From Planctomycetota bacterium (GTDB taxonomy: Bacteria; Planctomycetota; UBA11346), in assembly GCA_007131555.1 (NCBI GenBank), contig SLQH01000529.1, positions 1-5,689 on the forward strand: DNA of 5,689 nt, read 5' to 3'. The notes beneath the pieces are model-generated. The model had not been told where the DNA came from. It saw only the letters and a list, made by a program, of their open reading frames with translations, and ran no database searches. This document shows, in pieces, positions 1 through 5,419 of this stretch. The number at the start of each line of letters is the position of its first letter. Within the stretch, counting starts at the first letter, position 1. The position numbers and the translations under genes are program-made.

Positions 1-152
1 GGCTGGAGGCTGTAGGGTTGCTGTACAAGGCGATATAGACAGATTCGGGCTTTCACCCAGAAGGTGAACCGGTTGTGTCTGCGTATATCCGCTTGGACGG
101 CGGCCCTATATCCAAACATCATCGTTCAACTGCGGGATTGAGGGTCATGGTT

Positions 153-234
153 CCGCCCCTTCAGGGCGGCGATGAAAAATACCCCATCGCTCCCAGGGAG
201 AGGGCCAATGCCATATCTGAGCCCTGAAGGGGCG
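153..234. repeat. REP-like pair of inverted GC hairpins
   Basis: Bases 154-167 and 221-234 are perfect 14-base reverse complements (CGCCCCTTCAGGGC and GCCCTGAAGGGGCG), 53 bases apart. Each arm also folds on itself: CCGCCC/GGGCGG around a 5-base loop at 153-169, and GCCC/GGGC around TGAAG at 221-233. Two head-to-head hairpins in an intergenic region is the layout of REP/BIME elements. I recall similar CCCTGAAGGGGCG repeats scattered through PVC-type genomes, but cannot check copy number here. No transposase is present in the window. Confidence 0.5.
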
Positions 235-331
235 AAATAACATGCCATACGCATCGTTCATGAGGTTCATGCGACCAAGAATCAATGCCACTCGTAACCA
301 ATCAAGACCTGAGGGCCTGAGCAGTTACGAG

Positions 332-348
332 GCCGGTTGAAAACCGGC
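332..348. repeat. Short hairpin, 7-bp stem with GAA loop
   Basis: GCCGGTT at 332-338 pairs perfectly with AACCGGC at 342-348, leaving a 3-base loop. There is no T-run on either side, so it is not an obvious intrinsic terminator. It may be a dispersed repeat hairpin or a processing site downstream of the minus-strand operon. Confidence 0.35.
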
Positions 349-380
349 GGTCCCAGGAACGGGGGCTGGAACAGCGAAAA

Positions 381-418
381 CAGCCAAAGACCAAGGCTGC
401 TCACATGAAAGGTGAGCA
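381..418 (-). terminator. Possible weak terminator after the HEAT lipoprotein gene
   Basis: Two hairpins sit just downstream of the minus-strand gene that stops at 448. TGCTCAC/GTGAGCA (398-404 with 412-418) is a perfect 7-bp stem with a 7-base loop. CAGCC/GGCTG (381-385 with 395-399) is followed on the minus strand by TTTTC. The stems are alternative because they share bases 398-399. Placement fits transcript ending, but the U-tract is short, so this is tentative. Confidence 0.3.
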
Positions 419-447
419 ACGACAGATACAGGCCCTCACCTGACACG

Positions 448-1083
448 TCAGCGAATATCGACCCGCCGCTTGTTCTCTTCCCACCAAGCCCGCCAGGCGC
501 GGCGCAGGTTCTCGCCGTTGCTCTCGTGCCAGGCCCGCCAGATGCGCATGTCGGCATCGCGATCAAAATCGTCCTCACCGCGTCGTGGCACCGCCGGCAG
601 ACCGCTCTCTGAGCGGCCCTCCTCGGGAATTTCCTGATGGTCGGTAAGGACCCGCAGCAGGGCCATCGCCGGCAGGGCGACCTCTGGCTCGGGATCAGCC
701 AGGACATGGATCAAGGCTTCGATGCTGTTGCGGGTGGCGATGGCTCCCAGGATCTCAACACATCCATAGCGCACGCCCCAGTCGTCGTGTTCATAGAGCG
801 CTTCGATCAGATCGGGCTCAATGTCGGGGCCCATGAGGATCAGTTCCTCCTTGGCCTTGTCATAGCGCGCCTCGGCATCAGGATCGTCAATCTGTCGCCA
901 ATACCTGAGATCGGCTATCAGGGCAGAGATCCTGGCCGCCTCCCGGTCTCGCGACCGACTGCCCCGCCCCTCGCTGCGCCCGAACAAGCCGGCATCGTCA
1001 CGGTGCCCATCACAGGCGACGAGCGCCATCAACGCCACCATGATGGCAACCATGCCCTTCATCATACGCGTACGTGACTCCAT
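448..1083 (-). CDS. HEAT-repeat lipoprotein
   Basis: Predicted membrane-anchored lipoprotein of 211 residues with a helical-repeat protein-binding domain. The start is the ATG at 1081-1083 because a perfect AGGAGG lies 7 bases upstream (1091-1096) and the protein then opens with a textbook lipoprotein signal: basic residues R4, R6 and K9, a hydrophobic stretch (about 10-22), and the lipobox L-V-A-C at 21-24. An in-frame GTG at 1173 would add 30 implausible residues before the signal. Residue +2 is Asp, which in E. coli means inner-membrane retention; whether that holds here is unknown. Residues about 75-146 look like two HEAT-type helix pairs. The C-terminus carries WRAW(H/W)E(S/E)N twice, at 182-189 and 197-204, separated from the HEAT part by a charged linker. 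It lies 93 bases after the lipid kinase gene on the same strand, so the two are probably co-transcribed. Its partner cannot be told from sequence. Confidence 0.85.
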   Translation of the reverse strand: MESRTRMMKGMVAIMVALMALVACDGHRDDAGLFGRSEGRGSRSRDREAARISALIADLRYWRQIDDPDAEARYDKAKEELILMGPDIEPDLIEALYEHDDWGVRYGCVEILGAIATRNSIEALIHVLADPEPEVALPAMALLRVLTDHQEIPEEGRSESGLPAVPRRGEDDFDRDADMRIWRAWHESNGENLRRAWRAWWEENKRRVDIR

Positions 1084-1090
1084 GCTCTTG

Positions 1091-1096
1091 CCTCCT
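1091..1096 (-). promoter_or_regulatory. Strong Shine-Dalgarno AGGAGG for the HEAT lipoprotein
   Basis: Read on the minus strand, AGGAGG is followed by 7 bases and the ATG at 1083. It decides the start of the lipoprotein against the upstream in-frame GTG at 1173, which has only a GAGG directly abutting it. Confidence 0.85.
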
Positions 1097-1176
1097 GCGC
1101 CGATGCTTGACTGGGCGGACCGTTCTGAGAGCCGATACGGATGGCCTGACACATCGCTTGGCGTGATCGCCACCCC

Positions 1177-2064
1177 TCACAAACTCCGAGGGACCAATAC
1201 CGTCACCTGACCCGCATGCAGTATGCGCCAGGTTCCCGGCTGGGCCAGCAGCGGTTCACCATCAATCTGCAGGTGTACCTGATGGGGCACCTGGATGACA
1301 CATCCGGTCTGGGCCCCCAGACGGCGGGGACAGCGCAGCCCAGCGATGGCCAGAGCCGCCTGGATCCCAAAGCCGAGCGCAAAGCCGTCCACATGCCCGT
1401 CATCATCGTGGATTCCCGGCCCCAGCCCGGGACGACCGGCATAACGGGGGATGTTCAGCCACACCGCAGCCCGGGCCCAAGCCGGTTGCACCACGCCATC
1501 GACGCTGCCTCCTGAACCGGGACGCACCGCCGTGACCGCCAATGAAAGTGCCGCGTACACGGCCTTGTTGACCACCTGGCCACAACAAAGCCGGGGATGG
1601 CGCAGCCGCAGCTGATGGAAGGCCGCGGCAATACGAGCATCCAGTCCCCAGCTGCAGTAATTGTACCAGGCCCGGGCATGCCCGGCAGGATCGATCAGCA
1701 GCCAGCGATCGAAGGAGCGTTGGACGGCTTGCCCATAGTGATGCGTGAGCTGCGACATGTCGTTGGCCCAGGACAGCGCCGACCAGCCCAGATGGTGGGC
1801 AAGATCATTGCCAGTACCCAACGGCAGTATCCCCACCGGGGGCGGGTGGGTGGCCTGGCGGGCCGCCTCAAGGACCGCCGCCACGGTGCCATCGCCACCA
1901 CAGGCCACCACTCGTTCGGCGGCCGCCACATGATCAGACAGCAATGGATCACGCAGATCGACCACCGTTCCCAGGCCCGCGCTCCGCAAGAAGGCCGCCA
2001 GGCGCAGGCCTTCCTGAGCCCCACTGGCCTGATTGACCACCCAACACCATGCCTCATCTGCCAT
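1177..2064 (-). CDS. Diacylglycerol kinase, eukaryotic-type with DGK accessory domain
   Basis: Predicted soluble lipid kinase of 295 residues, transferring phosphate from ATP to diacylglycerol to give phosphatidate. The catalytic DAGK domain (about 6-130) has the nucleotide-binding GGDGT at 56-60 and PLGTGNDLA at 81-89. Unlike YegS/DgkB-type bacterial enzymes, the second half matches the eukaryotic DGK accessory domain: DRW at 119-121, NYCSWGLDARIAAAFHQLR at 135-153, LNIPRYAG at 203-210, and QIDGEP at 266-271 with a following ILHAGQ. These correspond to the NYFSIGVDA, NIPSYAGG and QIDGEPW blocks of animal and plant DGKs. No C1, EF-hand or PH domains are present, so it is a minimal catalytic core. 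The ATG at 2062-2064 is effectively forced, because the conserved VVNQASG begins at residue 9; the SD is weak (TAGG about 10 bases upstream). It is first in a two-gene minus-strand unit with the HEAT lipoprotein. A sphingosine- or ceramide-kinase activity is the main alternative. Confidence 0.88.
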   Translation of the reverse strand: MADEAWCWVVNQASGAQEGLRLAAFLRSAGLGTVVDLRDPLLSDHVAAAERVVACGGDGTVAAVLEAARQATHPPPVGILPLGTGNDLAHHLGWSALSWANDMSQLTHHYGQAVQRSFDRWLLIDPAGHARAWYNYCSWGLDARIAAAFHQLRLRHPRLCCGQVVNKAVYAALSLAVTAVRPGSGGSVDGVVQPAWARAAVWLNIPRYAGRPGLGPGIHDDDGHVDGFALGFGIQAALAIAGLRCPRRLGAQTGCVIQVPHQVHLQIDGEPLLAQPGTWRILHAGQVTVLVPRSL

Positions 2065-2159
2065 GGTGGCAGCCTATCAATGGGCACGGCAGGACAATCA
2101 CCGCGCCGGCGAGCCGTCGTCACCTGTGCGCTTACCGAGCAGTAACGAAGCGTGATGCC

Positions 2160-2188
2160 TTGACTCACCCTCCCCGTAAACGTACAAG
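2160..2188 (+). promoter_or_regulatory. Candidate sigma-70-type promoter for the roadblock/MglA operon
   Basis: TTGACT (2160-2165) matches the -35 consensus at five of six bases. A 17-base spacer leads to TACAAG (2183-2188), a four-of-six -10. Transcription would begin near 2195, leaving a leader of roughly 210 bases before the GTG at 2406 and starting only just upstream of the small ORF at 2209. Pattern match only. Confidence 0.3.
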
Positions 2189-2208
2189 ATAAGCAGGACA
2201 GACGGTCA

Positions 2209-2409
2209 ATGAGCGACACGGCAAGGATGATCGTCCCCACGACCGTGCCCCCAGCGTCGGGAGGATCACCCATGAGCAGCTACGCCGCCATGATGATGGT
2301 TTGCCCGCGCCGGTTTCGGCCTATGCTGACCTTTGTGGAGGTGCTGTACGCAATGCATCCTGCAACACTGTCCGGATCCGCCCTCCGCCTGCCAAGGAGC
2401 TGCCGGTGA
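2209..2409 (+). CDS. Doubtful 66-residue ORF overlapping the TPR-roadblock start
   Basis: No family recognised. An AGGA (2195-2198) lies 10 bases before the ATG, third codon positions are GC-rich like the neighbours, and the stop overlaps the next start in GTGA (2406-2409), a layout that gives translational coupling. Against it, the peptide is rich in Met, Pro, Ser and Arg, has no clear domain or signal, and the region is also open in the frame of the downstream gene. It could be a leader peptide or chance. Confidence 0.2.
   Translation: MSDTARMIVPTTVPPASGGSPMSSYAAMMMVCPRRFRPMLTFVEVLYAMHPATLSGSALRLPRSCR
2395..2399 (+). promoter_or_regulatory. Shine-Dalgarno AGGAG deciding the TPR-roadblock start
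   Basis: AGGAG (within AAGGAG) sits 6 bases before the GTG at 2406. It favours that GTG over the in-frame ATG at 2301, whose extra 35 residues are Pro/Cys/Arg-rich and unlike a TPR domain. Confidence 0.7.
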
Positions 2410-3305
2410 ATGCCGAAATCGAACGCCTGCGCAAAAAGGCCGAGAACTACCCGTCGCCATCGGTCTATGGTCGTCTCGCCGATCTGCTGCATCGTGAAGG
2501 CGATCATGATGGCGCCGAACAGATCTGTCGGCGCTGCATCAAGGAGTTTCCCCGCAAGGGTGACGCCTATGTGGTGCTGGCCCGCATCATGCTGAGCCGC
2601 CAGCAACGCAAAAAAGCTGTGGAACTGCTGCAACAAGGCGTTGATGCCGATACCCGTTGTCCTGACGGCCTGCTGTTGCTGGCCGATCTCAGCCAGGAAG
2701 ACGGCAACCAGGCCCTGGCCAGCTCCTGCCTGGAACGACTGCTGACCTTGAAGCCCGGCGATGAAGCCCTGGCCAAACGCCTGGCTGACCTCAGCCAGAC
2801 CCGCTCTGCCAGCCATTCCGGCGATGATGTCATTGATCTGCGCACAGACAGTGAAACCGTTGATCTGACCCGCTTTTCATCGGGATTGACCTCGGTACTC
2901 GGAGCCATCGGTGAAGCGCCTGCCGCTGCCAATCGACCGCCCACCAGCCGCTTCTCCAGCAATGCGCTCCTGCACGGCCTGTGCAAGGAAAAGGGCGTGC
3001 ATGGCGCCGTGATCATTGATGCCCAGGGGGCTCCGGTGGTCAGCGACGGCTTTGACGACAACCAGCGTGAAACCCTCTTGGCCGGGCTCGGCCATGAGGT
3101 CCATCAGGCGGCCACTGCCGCCCTGAACAGCGCCGGAGGAGACAGCATCAATACCTGGGCCATCGTTGGCGAACAGGGACAGATCATGGCCTTCCGCCGC
3201 CAGAACGGCCACCTCACGTTATTGGCCCTGGCCGAGCCCCATGTCAAATCCGCCTTGCTGGAACTCAAGGCCCGTCAAGCCCTCATTGATCTGGGAGAGG
3301 CCTGA
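2406..3305 (+). CDS. TPR-roadblock/LC7 fusion protein (MglB-like)
   Basis: Predicted cytoplasmic partner of the downstream MglA GTPase, 299 residues. The N-terminal part (about 17-118) holds three TPR-like helix pairs: repeat 1 around YGRLADLLHREGDHDGAE (21-38), repeat 2 around AYVVLARIMLSRQQRKKAVE (54-73), repeat 3 around GLLLLADLSQEDGNQALASS (88-107). A polar linker (about 126-180, DDVIDLRTDSETVDLTRF region) leads to a roadblock/LC7 domain (about 183-290) with the usual alpha-beta-beta pattern, for example GVHGAVIIDAQGAPVVSDGF. Roadblock proteins such as MglB dimerise and act as GTPase-activating proteins or scaffolds for MglA/Ras-like GTPases; that this one does is inferred from family and context. 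The stop at 3303-3305 is 3 bases before the next gene, so the two are clearly co-translated. The GTG start is supported by AAGGAG. Confidence 0.85.
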   Translation: MNAEIERLRKKAENYPSPSVYGRLADLLHREGDHDGAEQICRRCIKEFPRKGDAYVVLARIMLSRQQRKKAVELLQQGVDADTRCPDGLLLLADLSQEDGNQALASSCLERLLTLKPGDEALAKRLADLSQTRSASHSGDDVIDLRTDSETVDLTRFSSGLTSVLGAIGEAPAAANRPPTSRFSSNALLHGLCKEKGVHGAVIIDAQGAPVVSDGFDDNQRETLLAGLGHEVHQAATAALNSAGGDSINTWAIVGEQGQIMAFRRQNGHLTLLALAEPHVKSALLELKARQALIDLGEA

Positions 3306-3308
3306 GAC

Positions 3309-3656
3309 ATGAACGACATCCTCACCCAGCTCAATCGCATCCGAGGCATCGGCGGCTCATTGCTGTGCAGTCCTGATGGCCTGCCCATGGCCAGTGCCCT
3401 ACGGGCTGATACCGATGAAGATGATCTGGCAGCCAATATCGCCACCCTCATCGGCCATGCCTATCGACTCACCTCCGGGATGACCCACAGCAAACCGGTC
3501 CTGATCAACATCAATGGCGCCCAGGGCGGCTTGCTGCTGCTGGCCGCCGGTTCGGCTTTTCTGATCATCATCACCGATCCTCATGCCAATCTGGCCTTGT
3601 TACAACTTGAGGTTACACCATTCGTTGACGCCATCATCCAGCGTCTCAGTCTCTGA
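3309..3656 (+). CDS. Roadblock/LC7 domain protein (MglB-like)
   Basis: A 115-residue protein that is a single roadblock/LC7 domain. It opens with helix MNDILTQLNRIRGI, then strand-turn-strand GSLLCSPDGLPMASAL, a long helix (about 38-57), and strands around PVLININ and GGLLLLAAGSAFLIIIT, closing with a helix ending IIQRLSL. This is close to the minimal domain length and shorter than Myxococcus-type MglB, which has terminal extensions. Roadblock dimers bind small GTPases and stimulate or organise them. GAGG at 3297-3300 sits 8 bases before the ATG. It lies between the TPR-roadblock gene (3-base gap) and mglA (35-base gap). It could pair with the roadblock domain of its neighbour as a heterodimer; that is inference. 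Confidence 0.88.
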   Translation: MNDILTQLNRIRGIGGSLLCSPDGLPMASALRADTDEDDLAANIATLIGHAYRLTSGMTHSKPVLININGAQGGLLLLAAGSAFLIIITDPHANLALLQLEVTPFVDAIIQRLSL

Positions 3657-3691
3657 TCATCGCTTCTTGAAGCCCACGGGAAAACGCATCC

Positions 3692-4678
3692 ATGGTACAG
3701 ATCAATTTCGGCCAGCGGGAAGTCAGCTGCAAGCTGGTCTATTACGGCCCCGGCATGTCGGGCAAGACCGTCAATTTGGAGATCATCCACCAGAAGGCCC
3801 CCGATTCGGCCAAGGGCGAGATGGTCTCCATCGCCACTGAGACCGATCGCACCCTCTATTTTGACTTCCTGCCCCTGGACCTCGGTCAGGTGGCCGGCAT
3901 GCACACCAAGTTCCAGCTCTACACCGTGCCCGGTCAGATCTACTACAACGCCACCCGCAAACTGGTGCTGCAAGGCGTTGACGGTGTCATCTTCGTTGCC
4001 GACTCGTCCGCTGAAAAGATGGACGAGAACATTGAATCCATGCAGAACCTACGTGACAACCTGGCCGAACAGGGCCTCAACCTCGATGATCTGCCCCTGG
4101 TCATACAATGGAACAAGCGTGACCTGCCCAGTGCCCTGCCGGTCGCGGAACTCAACGCCAAGCTCAATCCCCTGGGCGTCCCCACGGTTGAGGCCATCGC
4201 CAAGGATGGCAAAGGGGTCTTCCCGACCCTCAAGGAACTGAGCAAGATCGTCATTGAAAAGCTCAATCGCGAAAACGCCCCGGGGGCTGCTCGGCGCCGC
4301 ACTGCCAATGCCATCCCGCCCCCCAGCACGCCGACGCCGCCCCGCACCCCAGTGGCTTCCGGCCCTCCGCCGCTGCCACGTCATCCCGGTACTGCCACGG
4401 TGGCGACCCCGCCGCGACAGGCCATGACCTCGGGCACGGGTCCGATCGCCAATCAGCACCCTGGTTACGCCCCCACACCGCGCGAAGGCACCCCAGCGGC
4501 TCCACCTCCCACACCACCCCGAGCGCCAGAGCCGATTCCCGTCACTCCACCAATGCCCCTGCAGAATCCTCAGCAGGCCAAGGCCCGCCATCTGGCCAAG
4601 GCCAAACCGCCGGCGAGGTGTCCGCGGGCATGGCCCGCCAGCCGGCAATGCGCGGCTCGCTGCTGCGGACCATGCTGA
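3692..4678 (+). CDS. mglA: MglA-type small GTPase with proline-rich tail, 3' end probably broken
   Basis: Ras-like GTPase of the bacterial MglA family, which in its GTP form sets cell polarity or recruits motility and surface machinery. The G domain (1 to about 195) is complete: P-loop G19-PGMS-GKT(26); ATETDRT with R53, the intrinsic arginine finger known from MglA; TVPGQ at 78-82, where Thr78 replaces the usual Asp and Q82 is the catalytic glutamine; and the guanine-specificity motif NKRD at 141-144. Numbering matches Myxococcus/Thermus MglA. Residues about 196-294 form a Pro/Ala/Thr tail (PPPSTPTPPRTP, PPPTPPRAPEPIP) absent from classical MglA, perhaps a flexible partner-binding arm. From about residue 295 to the TGA at 4676-4678 the sequence is the out-of-frame shadow of an ATP synthase c gene, so the natural C-terminus seems lost. 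The SD is weak. Last gene of the roadblock operon. Confidence 0.85.
   Translation: MVQINFGQREVSCKLVYYGPGMSGKTVNLEIIHQKAPDSAKGEMVSIATETDRTLYFDFLPLDLGQVAGMHTKFQLYTVPGQIYYNATRKLVLQGVDGVIFVADSSAEKMDENIESMQNLRDNLAEQGLNLDDLPLVIQWNKRDLPSALPVAELNAKLNPLGVPTVEAIAKDGKGVFPTLKELSKIVIEKLNRENAPGAARRRTANAIPPPSTPTPPRTPVASGPPPLPRHPGTATVATPPRQAMTSGTGPIANQHPGYAPTPREGTPAAPPPTPPRAPEPIPVTPPMPLQNPQQAKARHLAKAKPPARCPRAWPASRQCAARCCGPC
4576..4678 (+). other. Abrupt mglA / c-subunit junction with direct repeat
   Basis: The proline-rich mglA frame and the c-subunit frame (shifted by -1) overlap here. c-subunit homology in the second frame begins only around 4582, inside TM1 (GPPSGQGQTAG, aligned to GPAMGQGFVAG of the downstream gene). 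The coding sequence for the start of helix 1 is absent. Upstream, the c frame is open back to 4258 but hydrophilic (Ser/His/Arg/Thr). A 10-base direct repeat GGCCAAGGCC (4576-4585 and 4594-4603) marks the boundary; GGCCAAGGC also occurs at the equivalent place in the downstream c gene (5571-5579). Confidence 0.6.
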
Positions 4679-5229
4679 TCGGCCAGGCGGTGTGCGAGAC
4701 GGCAGGCATCTTCAGCCTGGTGGTGGCCGTCATGCTGGTCTTCGGCGACTTCGCCCCTTCGTGGCCTGCGGCCGCCGCCTTGGTGGGGGCGGGCCTGTCC
4801 ATCGGGCTATCGGCCCTCGGCACAGGCGTGGGCAGCGGCATGCCCAGCGCGGCGGCGTGCCGCTCGGTGGCCCGCAATCCCGACTGCCAAGGCTCGGTGC
4901 TGATGAACATGCTCATCGCCCAGGCCCTGGCCACGGGGTGCGCCATCTTCGGCTTCGTCATCTCGCTCGTGCTCATCACGGTCCACTTCACTGGCCCCCC
5001 CTTGGTCCAGGCCGTGGCCGTCTTTTCGGCGGGCCTCTGCATGGGCTTGGGCGGCACGGGACCGGGCGTGGGCATCGGCATCATCGGCTTCAGCGCCTGC
5101 GAGGCCATCGGCAATCGCTACGAAAGCCGCAGCGGCGTGGCCAACGCCCTGCTGCTCGGCAGCGCCATTTCCCAGAGCAAAGCCGTCTTCGCGCTCCTCA
5201 TCGCGATCATGCTGATCTTCGCCACCTGA
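4618..5229 (+). CDS. atpE: Multi-hairpin F0F1 ATP synthase c subunit, 5'-truncated
   Basis: Rotor-ring proteolipid of the membrane part of ATP synthase, here built of repeated hairpins. From the GTG at 4618 it has 203 residues and five hydrophobic segments: TM2 of hairpin 1 (about 19-42), then hairpin 2 (about 50-122) and hairpin 3 (about 128-202). Polar loops are ARQPAMRG, ARNPDCQG and NRYESRSG. Hairpin 1 keeps the ion-binding carboxylate, E27 in IGQAVCETAGIF. The equivalent position is Thr106 in hairpin 2 and Gln186 in hairpin 3, and the TM1 glutamine is Ser73 and Ile153. A normal c subunit is one hairpin of 75-90 residues; fused hairpins with lost carboxylates are known from V-type proteolipids and Acetobacterium c1. 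Homology continues upstream of the GTG to about 4582, including the Na+-ligand Gln (codon 4597-4599), but most of helix 1 is missing. No good SD is present, so 4618 is only the first usable start codon. Sure of family, unsure it is intact. Confidence 0.82.
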   Translation: MSAGMARQPAMRGSLLRTMLIGQAVCETAGIFSLVVAVMLVFGDFAPSWPAAAALVGAGLSIGLSALGTGVGSGMPSAAACRSVARNPDCQGSVLMNMLIAQALATGCAIFGFVISLVLITVHFTGPPLVQAVAVFSAGLCMGLGGTGPGVGIGIIGFSACEAIGNRYESRSGVANALLLGSAISQSKAVFALLIAIMLIFAT

Positions 5230-5332
5230 TCGGACCGACACAGCCTGGCAGCGCATACGAAAACCCCTGTGGAGGCTCGGAGGCGAGATATCCGGCTCCA
5301 AACGAAAATTGATCGCGGCGCCAAGCTCCAGG

Positions 5333-5352
5333 ATTCCCGCTTTCGAGGGAAT
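5333..5352. repeat. dRS3/REP-like palindrome ATTCCC-N8-GGGAAT
   Basis: ATTCCC at 5333-5338 and GGGAAT at 5347-5352 flank 8 bases, exactly the spacing of the Neisseria dRS3 consensus. The wider form GGATTCCCGC-ttt-CGAGGGAATGA resembles a hairpin repeat very common in unrelated bacterial genomes, whose minus-strand reading gives the familiar spurious peptide SFPRKRES. It is read as a dispersed repeat, not as evidence for Neisseria. Confidence 0.6.
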
Positions 5353-5403
5353 GAGGGCTTTGTGCCTGACAAATCATTGTCTTCCAAAAAGCCGCAACGA
5401 GAG

Positions 5404-5419
5404 CCAGCGCATTCGCTGG
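5404..5419. repeat. Short perfect hairpin before the second c gene
   Basis: CCAGCG at 5404-5409 pairs with CGCTGG at 5414-5419 around a CATT loop, 62 bases before the second c-subunit start. It could be an RNA processing or stability element that adjusts c-subunit output. No T-run follows, so a terminator is unlikely. Confidence 0.3.

Larger units (their letters stand above)
1..447. other. Intergenic region with several short hairpins, no convincing gene
   Basis: No reading frame here looks like a protein. The stretch holds scattered inverted repeats: TTCACC/GGTGAA at 52-57 and 63-68, a pair of REP-like hairpins at 153-234, GCCGGTT/AACCGGC at 332-338 and 342-348, and TGCTCAC/GTGAGCA at 398-404 and 412-418. 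The last lies just past the end of the minus-strand HEAT gene. A minus-strand open frame at 282-707 runs into that gene in another frame and has a low-complexity Arg/Pro/Ser composition, so I treat it as a shadow. Confidence 0.6.
2065..2405. other. Divergent intergenic region between lipid kinase and TPR-roadblock genes
   Basis: This 341-base stretch separates two divergently transcribed units and should hold both promoters. On the plus strand I see one sigma-70-like candidate (2160-2188) and a small doubtful ORF (2209-2409). I see no clear promoter for the minus-strand lipid kinase and no strong operator-like palindrome. Confidence 0.5.

Noticed and set aside
282..707. Minus-strand 141-residue open frame.
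   Set aside because: It overlaps the well-supported HEAT lipoprotein in another frame, has low-complexity Arg/Pro/Cys content and no recognisable domain.
1084..1173. N-terminal extension of the HEAT protein from a GTG at 1173.
   Set aside because: The lipoprotein signal with AGGAGG at proper spacing begins at 1083; the extension would bury the signal and has no spaced SD.
2059..2068. Perfect Kozak-like GCCACCATGG around the start of the eukaryotic-type lipid kinase.
   Set aside because: Striking next to a eukaryote-like enzyme, but every neighbour uses bacterial SD-led, operon-type layout. A 10-base match is easily chance in GC-rich DNA.
2301..2405. Earlier ATG start for the TPR-roadblock protein.
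   Set aside because: The added 35 residues are Cys/Pro/Arg-rich and lack TPR character, whereas AAGGAG lies 6 bases before the GTG at 2406.
4279..4285. Formal -1 slippery heptamer C CCG GGG just after the MglA G domain; a -1 shift would enter the c-subunit frame, which is open from 4258.
   Set aside because: The proline-rich reading in the MglA frame over the next 300 bases looks far more protein-like than the -1 frame, which gives a Ser/His/Arg-rich string and no first membrane helix. The heptamer is GC-only and no obvious stimulatory structure was identified.
4542..5301. Long minus-strand frames opposite the multi-hairpin c gene (to 190 residues).
   Set aside because: These are antisense shadows of a GC-rich gene, biased to Pro/Ala/Met or His/Asp/Glu, with no domains. 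The plus-strand frame has clear c-subunit motifs.
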